64,000 nucleotides of DNA from Sphingopyxis sp. 113P3. GTDB lineage: Bacteria; Pseudomonadota; Alphaproteobacteria; Sphingomonadales; Sphingomonadaceae. The first letter of the stretch is position 1. Each line of letters starts with the position of its first letter. This document shows positions 42,633-52,180 of the stretch, piece after piece. The notes beneath the pieces are model-generated. The model saw only the letters and a program-made list of their open reading frames with translations. It was not told where the DNA came from and ran no database searches. Location: the NCBI RefSeq assembly GCF_001278035.1, contig NZ_CP009452.1, positions 1 through 64,000 on the forward strand. Reading direction: 5' to 3'. The position numbers and the translations under genes are program-made.

Positions 42633-43391
42633 TCAGCCAGACCTACCCTCCGCATCCCAGTCGCCATGGGTCGCCATCCAGATGCCGGTTGCGGCGATGG
42701 CAGCGGTTTCTGCGCGCAGAATGCGGGGACCGAGCGCAATACGGCGCACCGCGCGAAGCGCTAGCAGCGCTTCGCGCTCCTGGTCGGTAAAGCCGCCTTC
42801 GGGGCCGGTGAGGATCGCGGCGGGGGCGGGGGCATTGGCGCCGGCCAGTGGGATCCCGCCCGCTTCGTCGGCGAAGAGTAGCGCACGCTCTTCAGGCCAG
42901 TCCATCAGCAGCTGCGGCAGCTTCACCGGGTCGGCGAGCTCAGGGAGAGCAGTGCGTCCGCATTGCTCGCAAGCCTCGATGATCTGCGCCTCGATTCGCT
43001 CGCGCCTGACCCGCTCGACGATGGTGCGCTCGGTGATGACCGGCTGCAGGCGCGCGATGCCGAGTTCGGTTGCCTTTTCGATGATCCAGTCGAGGCGTGC
43101 CTTTTTGACAGGCGCGAAACAGAGCCAGAGATCGGGCACGCGTTCAATCGGCCGCGTCTGACACTCGATCCGAACGGTCAGCGTGCGCTTTTGCGTCGCG
43201 GCGATACTGCCAAGCCATTCGCCGCTGCGATTGTCGAAAAGGAGCAAGGGGTCCCCCGTCTTCGCCCGCATGACATGCAGCAGATAATGTGCCGCGGACC
43301 CATCGATAATCGGCGCGCGTTCGAGACCGAGCGGCTCGTCGACGAACAGGCGGGGCGTGCTGGCCGGCGGCCAGGCAGGTGTGGCGGGCAT
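42633..43391 (-). CDS. rsmE: 16S rRNA (uracil1498-N3)-methyltransferase
   Basis: 252 aa, SPOUT-class methyltransferase. N-terminal PUA-like part (PRLFVDEPLGLE and AAHYLLHVMRAKTGD); C-terminal knot with LIIEKATELGIA-type sequence (DWIIEKATELGIARLQPVIT), ERIEAQIIEACEQCGR, LTGPEGGFTDQE and LGPRILRAETAAIAA, all diagnostic. Modifies U1498 of 16S rRNA. Precedes gshA on the same strand. Confidence 0.97.
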   Translation of the reverse strand: MPATPAWPPASTPRLFVDEPLGLERAPIIDGSAAHYLLHVMRAKTGDPLLLFDNRSGEWLGSIAATQKRTLTVRIECQTRPIERVPDLWLCFAPVKKARLDWIIEKATELGIARLQPVITERTIVERVRRERIEAQIIEACEQCGRTALPELADPVKLPQLLMDWPEERALLFADEAGGIPLAGANAPAPAAILTGPEGGFTDQEREALLALRAVRRIALGPRILRAETAAIAATGIWMATHGDWDAEGRSG

Positions 43392-43599
43392 GGCGCGCGG
43401 AATAGCCGATGCGCGCTCTTTTGCCCAGCCGGTGCGGGCATGGCGATTTTCTGTCTCGCCGCGAGGCAGATTCGGGAGGGACGCGGCCCTTTGAGCCCGG
43501 TCCGGATTAGCCTTTTGGTAAGCAGTTCGGGCTTAGGTGCACGATACCAGCCACGCATCTGAGTGGGCCGCGTGCCTGGCCTTGGGGGGTGTAGAGACC

Positions 43600-45576
43600 A
43601 TGCGAGGGACCATCATCCGTCGTTTCCATCAGGGCGCGAGCAAGCTGCTTCGCGACCAGCGCGGCAACACCATGTTCCTGACCGCTGCTGCAGTTGTGCC
43701 GCTGATCGGCCTCGTCGGTTCCGGCGTGGACATCGGCCGCGCCTATATGGCCGAACTGCGGCTCCAGCAGGCCTGTGACGCTGGCGTGCTCGCCGGGCGA
43801 CGCGCGATGGCGGGCAGCACCTACACTTCGGCCGCGGAAGCGGAAGCGAACAAGATGTTCGCCTATAATTTCCCGAACGACATGTATGGCAGCAGCAATG
43901 TTACCTTCACCTCGAGGGCGCAGGGCACGTCCGACGTCACCGGCACGGCGACCGCCAGACTGCCCACCGCCTTGATGCAGATTTTCAACTTCACCGAGTT
44001 CAATCTATCGGTAAGCTGCACGGCGAAGCTGGAAATTTCCAACACTGACGTGATGATGGTGCTCGATGTTACGGGGTCGATGACGACGGTCAATTCGGGT
44101 GATTCGGTGTCGCGCATGGACGCGCTCAAAGAAGCGACGATGGATTTTTTCGACACGCTGACGACTGCTGATCTCGGGGACGGCCGCCTGAGGTTCGGCG
44201 TGATTCCCTACAGCTCAAGCGCGAACGTCGGACAGATCCTGTACGACAAGAACCCGGCATGGCTATCGGATACGACGCGTCTGCCCTCGCGCGAGGCGGA
44301 GCCGCCGACCTGGATCAACCCGGTAACGAACAACTATGGCTCGGCCTATAACACCGCGGCCTATGCCGTCGAGAATTGGGCGAACACCGGCACGACAATT
44401 TCCGGCAAGAACAGCACGACCTGTCCGCGAACGACGAAGGCCAATTCGAGCGCGACGACCTACGGCACGGCGTCGAAAGTCGAGACGGGACAAACCGTCG
44501 GCGACGACAAGCGCGTCACGAACCAGAATTCCAACCAGGCGTATCGTTACTATGAGTATAAATATGTCTGGGCGTCGAACAGATGCAACGAACAGCGGCG
44601 GACAATGGAATATATCCGCACGCAGCCCCAGACGGTGACCGAGTATCGCAAGCAAAACTATATCTACAAGGATTATGATTTTGATGTAACGCTGGCGAAG
44701 GCAGGTAATGTCCTCTCGACCACGACTGGTGATTTCGGTAATACCTATACTGCAACGTGGGGCGGCTGCGTCATCGAGCGCCAGACCACCGCGTTCGGAA
44801 CGACGACAACGGCGCCCTCTTCGGCCTATGACATGGATGTCGATAGCGCACCGACGAGCGACGATGCCACCAAGTGGAAGCTGCTGATTCCCGAAATCGC
44901 ATTTCCGCGGGCCAGCGGGCCCGGCAACACGCCATCCTCGACGGGCTCAAGCGGCGTCACGGTCAATTACAAGAATGTGACCAAGGACAGCGCCGGCTCC
45001 AATGGCAGCTGGCAACGCTATTCCAAATATTGGAGCAACGGTTGGGGCGTATGCCCGGTACCGGCGATGAAGCTGACCACGATGACCAAGGACGACCGGT
45101 CGACGTTCAACAGCTATGTCACATCATTGCAGGCGGTCGGAGGCACCTATCACGATTCGGGGCTGGTATGGGGCATCCGCCTCCTGTCGCCCGATGGGAT
45201 GTTTGCGGACGAGAATGGCGCGGCACCGAACGGACGGCCGATCGGCCGCCATATCGTGTTCATGACCGACGGCGACATGTCGGCGAACATGGGCAATCTG
45301 GGTTTCCAGGGCTATGAGTGGACGATGAAGCGCGTCGGCGGGACGAGCGACAGCGACCTGACTGCACGCCACAACAATCGCTTCTTGCAGCTGTGCGAAA
45401 AGGCGAAGGCCAAGAATATCACTGTCTGGGTGGTCAGCTTCGGGACCGCGCTGAACTCGCAGATGACGACCTGCGCGACACCGGGCAAGGCGTATCAGGC
45501 AAACAATGCCGCGCAACTCAGCGAAAATTTTCAGGCGATCGCCCGCCAGATCTCGAAACTGCGGTTGTCGCAATGA
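43600..45576 (+). CDS. TadG-like pilus-assembly protein with von Willebrand A domain
   Basis: 658 aa. A basic N-terminus then the TadE/G membrane helix (RGNTMFLTAAAVVPLIGLVG), a region with MAELRLQQACDAGVLAGRRA, and a vWA domain whose MIDAS begins VLDVTGSMTT (near 152) and continues to HIVFMTDGDMSA. Between these lies about 300 residues rich in Thr/Ser/Asn/Tyr. An exported pseudopilin-like protein. ATG 43600; TGA overlaps the next gene as ATGA. No tad ATPase genes are seen nearby. Confidence 0.85.
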   Translation: MRGTIIRRFHQGASKLLRDQRGNTMFLTAAAVVPLIGLVGSGVDIGRAYMAELRLQQACDAGVLAGRRAMAGSTYTSAAEAEANKMFAYNFPNDMYGSSNVTFTSRAQGTSDVTGTATARLPTALMQIFNFTEFNLSVSCTAKLEISNTDVMMVLDVTGSMTTVNSGDSVSRMDALKEATMDFFDTLTTADLGDGRLRFGVIPYSSSANVGQILYDKNPAWLSDTTRLPSREAEPPTWINPVTNNYGSAYNTAAYAVENWANTGTTISGKNSTTCPRTTKANSSATTYGTASKVETGQTVGDDKRVTNQNSNQAYRYYEYKYVWASNRCNEQRRTMEYIRTQPQTVTEYRKQNYIYKDYDFDVTLAKAGNVLSTTTGDFGNTYTATWGGCVIERQTTAFGTTTTAPSSAYDMDVDSAPTSDDATKWKLLIPEIAFPRASGPGNTPSSTGSSGVTVNYKNVTKDSAGSNGSWQRYSKYWSNGWGVCPVPAMKLTTMTKDDRSTFNSYVTSLQAVGGTYHDSGLVWGIRLLSPDGMFADENGAAPNGRPIGRHIVFMTDGDMSANMGNLGFQGYEWTMKRVGGTSDSDLTARHNNRFLQLCEKAKAKNITVWVVSFGTALNSQMTTCATPGKAYQANNAAQLSENFQAIARQISKLRLSQ

Positions 45577-46172
45577 TGATGCGGCGCGATACCCTCCTCC
45601 GTCGGCTGCGGAAGCAGCAAAGGGGCGCGGCCGCCGTCGAGTTTGCGCTCGCCGCGCCGGTCTTCCTCCTCCTGCTCATGGGGATCTTCGACTATTCGTG
45701 GCAGATGTACGCCAGGCAGGTGCTGCAGGGCGCGGTGAGCCACGCCGGGCGCGATGCGACACTGGAGACCAATGCGGCGAGCCAGACGGATCTCGACGCT
45801 GCCGTCCGCAAAAAGGTTACCGACGTGTTCCACGACGCGACGCTAACATTCGATCGCAAGGCCTATGAGAGCTACGACGACATTGGCGACCCCGAAGCCT
45901 TCACCGACAAGAATGGCAACGGCAGCTACGACAGCGGCGAATGTTTCGAGGATGTCAATGGGAACGGAAACTGGGACGCTGACCGCGGCGCGGCAGGCAA
46001 TGGCGGTGCCGAGGATGTCGTTCTCTACACCGCGTCCATGAAGGTCACGCGCATCCTGCCAGTGTGGCGGATGCTGGGGCAGTCGCAGGAAACGACGCTG
46101 ACAGCGACCACCGTGCTGCGCAACCAGCCGTATAACACCGCGACCTCCACGACTCAGGTGATATGCAAATGA
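45573..46172 (+). CDS. TadE-like protein with calcium-binding-like DxNGNG loops
   Basis: 199 aa. Basic start, then the TadE segment QRGAAAVEFALAAPVFLLLL with the conserved Glu, and GIFDYSWQMYARQVLQGAV. Near residues 112-140 it carries DKNGNGSYDSGE and DVNGNGNWDADRG, two loops of EF-hand/dockerin type. ATG 45573 overlaps tadG by 4 bp; two further in-frame ATGs follow. The stop overlaps the next start as ATGA, so all three genes are coupled. Confidence 0.85.
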   Translation: MMMRRDTLLRRLRKQQRGAAAVEFALAAPVFLLLLMGIFDYSWQMYARQVLQGAVSHAGRDATLETNAASQTDLDAAVRKKVTDVFHDATLTFDRKAYESYDDIGDPEAFTDKNGNGSYDSGECFEDVNGNGNWDADRGAAGNGGAEDVVLYTASMKVTRILPVWRMLGQSQETTLTATTVLRNQPYNTATSTTQVICK

Positions 46173-46828
46173 CGAGGCTCCTTCACCGTGTCCGGGCAAC
46201 CGCGACTCGTCTCGCGCGCGAGACGGGCGGCGCCGTCTTCGTCGAAATGGCGTTCACTGTTCCCTTTCTCGTGCTCATCGGTTTCGCGGGGCTCGAGATT
46301 GCCAATCTGACGCTCGTGAACACACGGATCAGTCAGATCGGGCTGAGCGCCGCCGATAACGCCTCGCGCATCGCCTTCGGCAGCAACCTGTCGCTGCCGC
46401 GCGTACGCGAACTCGACATCAACGAGGTGTTTACCGGGGTTGAGGAACAGGCGCGCCAACTGAATTTTCGCAGCAACGGCCGCATCATCCTCTCCAGCCT
46501 TGAACGCAACAGCGACGGCGGGCAGTGGATCCACTGGCAGCGCTGCTACGGCAATCTCAACGTCTCCTCAAGTTATGGCGCTGAGGGTACGGGCAAGACC
46601 GGAACGGACTTTCCTGGCATGGGGCCGAGCGGCCGCGAGGTTACCGCAGCGGCGGGGACGGCCGTGATGTTCGTTGAGGTCGTCTACGAATATCAGCCGC
46701 TGCTCTACGGAAAATGGCTGGGTCCGAAGACGATCCGCTCGACTGCGGCGTTCAACATTCGCGAAGGGCGCGACTTGAGCCAAATTTACAACCCCTCGCC
46801 GGCGGCGACCAAGTCGAGCTGTTCCTGA
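46169..46828 (+). CDS. TadE-like minor pseudopilin
   Basis: 219 aa. TadE pattern: TGGAVFVEMAFTVPFLVLIG with the conserved Glu and hydrophobic helix, then GLEIANLTLVNTRISQIGLS. The exported part has cysteines (QRCYGN, terminal SSCS) and FVEVVYEYQPLLYG, found in many TadE/G proteins. ATG 46169 is favoured because it forms an ATGA overlap with the preceding gene; ATG 46163 is two codons earlier. Confidence 0.83.
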   Translation: MTRLLHRVRATATRLARETGGAVFVEMAFTVPFLVLIGFAGLEIANLTLVNTRISQIGLSAADNASRIAFGSNLSLPRVRELDINEVFTGVEEQARQLNFRSNGRIILSSLERNSDGGQWIHWQRCYGNLNVSSSYGAEGTGKTGTDFPGMGPSGREVTAAAGTAVMFVEVVYEYQPLLYGKWLGPKTIRSTAAFNIREGRDLSQIYNPSPAATKSSCS

Positions 46829-46892
46829 CGCCCGCCGTCTGGCGCCAATCAGGCATTTAACACGAGCGCGTCGGCTGCTATCGCCCGCCACG

Positions 46893-47801
46893 ATGACCGC
46901 GGCGCATCCTCCCGACAGCCAGCACCTGGGCTTTCTCGTCCTGCTCCCCGCCGCGATGCGCCCCTATGCCTTGCTTGCGCGGTTCGACAGGCCGATCGGC
47001 TGGTGGCTCCTCTATTGGCCTTGCGCCTGGGGACTCGCGCTCGGCGGCGGCGCGCGGAGCCATTGGCCGCTGTTCTTCTGGATGCTGCTCGGCGCGATCG
47101 TCATGCGCGGTGCTGGCTGCGTCTATAACGACATCGTCGACCGCGACCTCGACGCAAAGGTCGCGCGAACGGCCTCGCGCCCGGTCGCGAGCGGCGCGGT
47201 GTCGGTCCGAAATGCCCTCTTGTGGACGCTCTTGCTGTCGCTTGTCGGACTGGTTGTACTGCTGCAACTGCCCCGGCCCGCGCAGATTGTTGCAATCATG
47301 AGCCTTGCGCTGGTCGCCGCCTACCCTTTCATGAAGCGGATCACCTGGTGGCCCCAGGCGTGGCTGGGCCTCGTGTTCAGCTGGGGTGCGCTGGTCGGCT
47401 GGATTGCGGTCGGCGGGGGCGATGGTCTCGCGCTTCCCTTGCTCTACGCGGGATCAATCGCGTGGGTGATCGGCTATGATACCATCTACGCACTGCAGGA
47501 TATCGAAGATGACGCGCTCGTCGGCGTGAAGTCGAGCGCACGCGCGATGGGAACGCAGGTACGCTCCGGGGTCGCGCTTTGCTACGCGACTGCACTGCTC
47601 TTGTGGGCAGGGGCGCTGTGGAGTGTGCGTCCCGACCCGCTTGTATTCGTCGCGCTGGTGCCCGCTGCGCTGCACCTGACGGGGCAGGTTGCGACGCTCG
47701 AGCCCGCCAGCGGCGCCGACGCACTTGCAAAGTTCCGCAGTAACCGCTTCGCAGGGCTGCTCATATTCGCGGCGATGCTGGTGGTGGGAAGCGCAGGCTA
47801 G
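46893..47801 (+). CDS. ubiA: 4-Hydroxybenzoate polyprenyltransferase
   Basis: 302 aa membrane enzyme of ubiquinone synthesis that prenylates 4-hydroxybenzoate. Two Asp-rich motifs are NDIVDRDLDAKVART (about 76-90) and YALQDIEDDALVGVKSSAR (about 199-217), on a background of eight or nine hydrophobic helices. RPIGWWLLYWPCAWG near 33 is a UbiA hallmark. Convergent with smc, stops one base apart. Confidence 0.95.
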   Translation: MTAAHPPDSQHLGFLVLLPAAMRPYALLARFDRPIGWWLLYWPCAWGLALGGGARSHWPLFFWMLLGAIVMRGAGCVYNDIVDRDLDAKVARTASRPVASGAVSVRNALLWTLLLSLVGLVVLLQLPRPAQIVAIMSLALVAAYPFMKRITWWPQAWLGLVFSWGALVGWIAVGGGDGLALPLLYAGSIAWVIGYDTIYALQDIEDDALVGVKSSARAMGTQVRSGVALCYATALLLWAGALWSVRPDPLVFVALVPAALHLTGQVATLEPASGADALAKFRSNRFAGLLIFAAMLVVGSAG

Positions 47802-47802
47802 C

Positions 47803-50800
47803 CTATTCGGCCGCAAGCAATTCCTCAGCGCCGCCGAGGTCGACCGAGACAAGGCGGCTGACGCCCCGTTCGATCATCGTAACCCCGAACAAGCGGTGCA
47901 TTCGCGCCATCGTCACCGCATTGTGGGTGACGATCAGATAGCGGGTGTTGGTCTCGCGGCTCATTCGGTCGAGGAGGTCGCAGAAACGCTCGATATTCGC
48001 ATCGTCGAGTGGCGCATCCACCTCGTCGAGGACACAGATCGGCGCGGGGTTGGTAAGGAAAAGGCCGAAGATCAGTGCCACCGCGGTCAGCGCCTGTTCG
48101 CCGCCTGAAAGCAGGGTGAGCGTGCCGAGACGCTTGCCTGGCGGCTGGGCCATGATTTCGAGCCCGGCCTCGAGCGGATCGTCCGAATCGACGAGTTCGA
48201 GGTGCGCCTGTCCTCCATTGAACAATGTGGTGAAGAGGCGCTGGAAATGGGCGTTCACTGCCTCGAATGCGGCGAGCAGGCGGACGCGGCCTTCGCGGTT
48301 CAGATTGCCGATCGAACCGCGGAGGCGATTCACGGCCTGCTGCAGTTCCTCGATTTCGGCGGCATTCTTCTCGCGTTCAGTATCGAGTTCGGCAAGCTCA
48401 TCGGCGGCGACCAGATTGACCGGACCCAGCCGCTCGCGGTCGGCGATCAGCCGGTCGTGCTGAGCCGATTCGGTCCCCGGATCCCCGACGCCGTCGCTTT
48501 CAAAACCCGCCTTTTGGGGCAAGAGCGGCGGGGGACATTCGAAGCGCTCGCCCGACAGTCGGCCCATTTCGACGCGGCGGAGTTCGGCGTTCTCGGACCG
48601 CGCGACCGCCCCGGCGCGGGTCTCGCGCGCCGCGGCGACGCGCTCGCGAATGGTGGTGAGCGCGGCCTCGGCCTCGCGCAGTGCCGCTTCGGCCTCGCGC
48701 TCGCGCAACTCGGCTTCGGCGACCTTTTCGCGCAACGCCGACTGCTGCGCCTCTGCGGCACAGCGGTCCGCGGCAAGCTTGTCGGGAAGGTTGGCAAGCT
48801 TTTCGGCCTCGGCCGCAAGCGCGCCTGCACGCTTGTCCATGTCGGCGACGCGGCGCGCGGCCTCGCCTGCGCGGGCCTTCCAGCTCTTGATCTCGGCGCT
48901 CACGACTGCCTGACGTTCGCTGAGCGCTGCGAGCGCGCGGTCGTGATCGGCAAGCGCTCCCTGCGCCGCGTTGGCGTCGCTTCGTGCCCGTTCGGCATCG
49001 GCCTCGGCGCCGTCAAGCGCTGCCCGAGCGATCGTCTCGTCGGGGAGCGCGGCGAGCGCCGCCTCATGCGCTGCGAGCTGCTCTTCCGCCTCCTTGGCGG
49101 CCGCCGCGATTTCGGCGAGACGACCAGCGAACAATGCGGCGGCATCGCGGTGGCGGTCGAGCGCCGCCTGTGCCTGATCTGCCGCGCGCAGCGCGCCGCG
49201 CCGCGTCTCGTCAGCGTCGGCGAGCGCCTTGCGCGCCGCGGCTGCCGCCTCGGTGCGTGCTGCGAGCGTCGCGGCGGCCTTCTCGCGCCGGGTACGCAGT
49301 TCCTCGACGCCAAGTTCGACCTCCGGCCGCTGCGCGGCGAGGGCATCGAGGCGGTTCTGCCGCTGCAACCTTTCGCTCGCGGTCGCGCCGTCGCCGCGGG
49401 TCACGAAGCCGTCCCAGCGGCGCATCACGCCGCCGAGGGTCACGAGCCGCTGGCCGACGGCGAGCGGCTGACCCGTGTCGCCTTCGGCGACCGCCACCTG
49501 GGAAAGACGGCGCGCGAGCGCCAGCGGTGCATCGACGAACTCGGCGAGCGCGCGAGTCCCGGTTGCAAGGGGCGGATCATTCTTGCTGGGCTCGGCACCG
49601 CGCCAGCTGCGCGCCGCATCGGCGTCGGTCCCGGCGTCGAGGTCGTCGCCCAGCGCGGCGGCGAGCGCGGCTTCGTAGCCCGGCTTTACCTTGATCCGGT
49701 CGAGGATGCGGTCGGCGTCGCTGCGCGCGGCGGCGAGCGCGCGCTGCAGCGTAGCGGCCTCGCCTTCGAGCGCGGCGAGCGCGGCGCGTGCCTCGGCAAG
49801 ACCAGCGTCGACCGCTGCGAGGTCGGTGGTGGCAGCTTCCCGGTCCGCCTCGGCCTCGGCGAGCGCGGTTTCGGCCTCTGCGATCGCGGACTCGGCGCGG
49901 GCCGCCGCGCGAGCGCTCTCCTCGACGTTGGCGGCGAGTGCAGCGCTATCCCCGAGGGCCGCGACGTCCGCCTCGACGCGCGCGCTTTCGCTCGCAATCC
50001 GCCGCACTGCCGCTTCGGCGTTGTCGCGGGCGCCCAGCGCGACGCGCCGGTCAGCGGCCTCGCTCGCGGCCTTGGCGCGCGCCTGCGCGAGGGCGACCTC
50101 GGCATCGCGCAGCCGCGCCTGCGCCGCCTGATGCGCCTCGACAAGCGCGGTCCTGTCGGCATCGTGCACGGCAATACGCTGCGCGAGCTCCTTGCTCTCG
50201 GCATCAAATGTGGTCAGTGCATGATGCGCGTCTCGTGCAAGTTCGCCCTCCCGCGCGCGATCATCGGCGAGCCGCGCCTGCTGCGCGGCCAGATCGTCGA
50301 TCCTCTGGCGCGCCGCGCGTTCCTCGCCGGCCAGGCGAACCTGCGTCGCGGTGGCCTCGGCGAGGGCATCGCGCTGAGCCTGCGCGTCGGCGCGGGCAGA
50401 TCCTACCCGTGTCGCGACCTCGGTCTGCGCGCGCGAAAGCGTTTCCAGCTCTTCCTGCGCCACCCTCACCGCCGCTTCGGCGGCGTCGGCGTCCCGTCGC
50501 GCCTGATCGGCGGCGGCGGCGGCGTCGCGCCAACGCGCGTAGATCAGCCGTGCTTCGGCGATGCGGATCTCGTCGCTCAGCTTGCGATAGCGTTCAGCAG
50601 CGCGAGCCTGGCGACGGAGCGCGTTTGCGCGCACCTCCATGTCTGCGACGATCTCCGACAGGCGCGACAAGTTGGTTTCGGTGGCGCGCAGCTTCTGCTC
50701 GGCGTCCTTGCGGCGCACGTGGAGACCGGCGATACCAGCAGCCTCTTCCAGCATCGCGCGGCGCTCGGTCGGCTTGGCGGCGATAACGTTGGCAATCTTG

Positions 50801-51246
50801 CCCTGACTGACGAGCGCAGGGCTGTGCGCGCCGGTCGCTGCGTCGGCAAAGATAAGCGCGACATCCTTGGCCCGCACGTCGCGGCCATTGGCGCGATAGG
50901 CGCTACCCGCGCCGCGTTCGATCCGGCGAATGATCTCGAGCTCGCGCCCCTCGCTCGCGTCGGAGAGACCGGCGACAAGCGCGCCTTCGGTATCGCAATG
51001 GATCGCAACCTCGGCAAAGTCGCGCGCCGGGCGCGACGAGGTGCCGGCGAAGATCACATCTTCCATGCCGCCGCCGCGCATCGACTTGGGGCTCGATTCG
51101 CCCATCACCCAGCGGATCGCTTCCAGAAGGTTCGACTTGCCGCAGCCATTGGGGCCAACGACGCCTGTCAGCCCGGGCTCGATGCGCAATTCGGTGGGTT
51201 CGACGAAGCTCTTGAACCCCGTCAGGCGCAGCCGCTTTATCTGCAC
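47803..51246 (-). CDS. smc: Chromosome segregation protein SMC
   Basis: 1147 aa, cytoplasmic ATPase of the condensin complex. Walker A GPNGCGKSNLLEAIRWVMGE lies at 32-51; the C-terminal head carries the ABC signature LLSGGEQALTAVALIF and Walker B ICVLDEVDAPLDD (about 1078-1090). Between are two long Ala/Glu/Arg coiled coils flanking a hinge around 505-640 that includes DLDAGTDADAARSW. Ala-rich composition gives long spurious frames on the other strand. Last gene of the DUF721-DsbA-DsbA-smc run. Confidence 0.97.
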   Translation of the reverse strand: MQIKRLRLTGFKSFVEPTELRIEPGLTGVVGPNGCGKSNLLEAIRWVMGESSPKSMRGGGMEDVIFAGTSSRPARDFAEVAIHCDTEGALVAGLSDASEGRELEIIRRIERGAGSAYRANGRDVRAKDVALIFADAATGAHSPALVSQGKIANVIAAKPTERRAMLEEAAGIAGLHVRRKDAEQKLRATETNLSRLSEIVADMEVRANALRRQARAAERYRKLSDEIRIAEARLIYARWRDAAAAADQARRDADAAEAAVRVAQEELETLSRAQTEVATRVGSARADAQAQRDALAEATATQVRLAGEERAARQRIDDLAAQQARLADDRAREGELARDAHHALTTFDAESKELAQRIAVHDADRTALVEAHQAAQARLRDAEVALAQARAKAASEAADRRVALGARDNAEAAVRRIASESARVEADVAALGDSAALAANVEESARAAARAESAIAEAETALAEAEADREAATTDLAAVDAGLAEARAALAALEGEAATLQRALAAARSDADRILDRIKVKPGYEAALAAALGDDLDAGTDADAARSWRGAEPSKNDPPLATGTRALAEFVDAPLALARRLSQVAVAEGDTGQPLAVGQRLVTLGGVMRRWDGFVTRGDGATASERLQRQNRLDALAAQRPEVELGVEELRTRREKAAATLAARTEAAAAARKALADADETRRGALRAADQAQAALDRHRDAAALFAGRLAEIAAAAKEAEEQLAAHEAALAALPDETIARAALDGAEADAERARSDANAAQGALADHDRALAALSERQAVVSAEIKSWKARAGEAARRVADMDKRAGALAAEAEKLANLPDKLAADRCAAEAQQSALREKVAEAELREREAEAALREAEAALTTIRERVAAARETRAGAVARSENAELRRVEMGRLSGERFECPPPLLPQKAGFESDGVGDPGTESAQHDRLIADRERLGPVNLVAADELAELDTEREKNAAEIEELQQAVNRLRGSIGNLNREGRVRLLAAFEAVNAHFQRLFTTLFNGGQAHLELVDSDDPLEAGLEIMAQPPGKRLGTLTLLSGGEQALTAVALIFGLFLTNPAPICVLDEVDAPLDDANIERFCDLLDRMSRETNTRYLIVTHNAVTMARMHRLFGVTMIERGVSRLVSVDLGGAEELLAAE

Positions 51247-51368
51247 GAAGAGCTCCCGTGCAGATCACCGAATCGCAGGCTGTGCAACGATCGCGTCACA
51301 TATCCCCCTAAAGCGCCGTCATGCCGTGCAGGCGGGGGAGTCGCAAGGGGCTTGAGGTGGGAAAGCCC

Positions 51369-51390
51369 CTCCCCCTCTGGGGAGGGGGAG
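51369..51390. repeat. Intergenic hairpin between the DsbA lipoprotein gene and smc
   Basis: CTCCCCCTC and GAGGGGGAG form a perfect 9-bp stem with loop TGGG. On the minus strand it is followed by GGGGCTTTCC, as also seen near 40400, so it belongs to the same kind of intergenic element. Weak terminator or processing hairpin. Confidence 0.55.
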
Positions 51391-51396
51391 AGCGGC

Positions 51397-52149
51397 TCAG
51401 CGCGCACCCATGATGCGCAGGCGGTCGCGCAGCAGGGGCCAGGAGGTGATGCCCTCGGCGACCTGGCCGTTGATCACGAAGGTTGGCGTACCCTGAAGGT
51501 TGTACTGCTGCTGCGCGGCGCTCGTGCCGTCCTCCAGCTTCTTGATGCCGTCGAGGTTGGCAAGGCAGGCGTTCACCTGTTCACCGGTCATGCCGCGCGA
51601 CTGGAAGAACTCGTCGAGCTTCACGGCCTTGGCGATCTGCTGGAAACGCACCGCAGGCGCCGATTTCATCGCCGCCTCGAAGCCTTGCGGATTAGCCTGT
51701 GCGGCTTCAAAAATCTGCGCCTGCGAGGCGAAGGTACTTTGAGTCAAAGGAAAATAGCGTTCGGGCGGCGCGCAATGGGTGATTGCGGCAGCGGTGAGGT
51801 CGACGCCGTCGCGTACGAAGTTGCGCAGTTCAAGGCTGACGCGGCCCGTGTCGATGAAATCGCGCTTCAGTTCGTCATGGCTCTCCGCCGCGAAATCGGC
51901 GCAGTGCGGGCAGGTCAGCGACGCGAATTCGATGATTTTGATCGGCGCATCGGGGTTGCCCATCACATGCCCGCCCTCCGGGCTGACGGCCACGACGTCA
52001 GACCAGCTCTTGCCTTCAGGAGCAGAGACCTTTGCGATCACCTCCTGTTCCTTGACCGGGTCGGTCTTGCTGTCGCCGCAAGCGGCGAGCGCGAAGGCGC
52101 CGAGCGAGGCGAGGAGCGCAATGCGCAGCGTGGGCAAGGTCTTGGGCAC
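51397..52149 (-). CDS. DsbA-family thiol oxidoreductase lipoprotein
   Basis: About 250 aa from GTG 52149 (GGAG 6 nt upstream). Lipobox FALAACGDS makes it a periplasmic lipoprotein. The thioredoxin fold has active site EFASLTCPHCADFAAES (CPHC), EFRNFV-type RNFVRDGVDL and a cis-Pro region GTPTFVING. It probably oxidises or isomerises disulfides in exported proteins. It lies 31 bp after another DsbA-like gene and precedes smc, a frequent alphaproteobacterial order. Confidence 0.88.
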   Translation of the reverse strand: MPKTLPTLRIALLASLGAFALAACGDSKTDPVKEQEVIAKVSAPEGKSWSDVVAVSPEGGHVMGNPDAPIKIIEFASLTCPHCADFAAESHDELKRDFIDTGRVSLELRNFVRDGVDLTAAAITHCAPPERYFPLTQSTFASQAQIFEAAQANPQGFEAAMKSAPAVRFQQIAKAVKLDEFFQSRGMTGEQVNACLANLDGIKKLEDGTSAAQQQYNLQGTPTFVINGQVAEGITSWPLLRDRLRIMGAR

Positions 52150-52180
52150 GGTCTTCTCCGTCTGATTGTATTGGGGTGTC

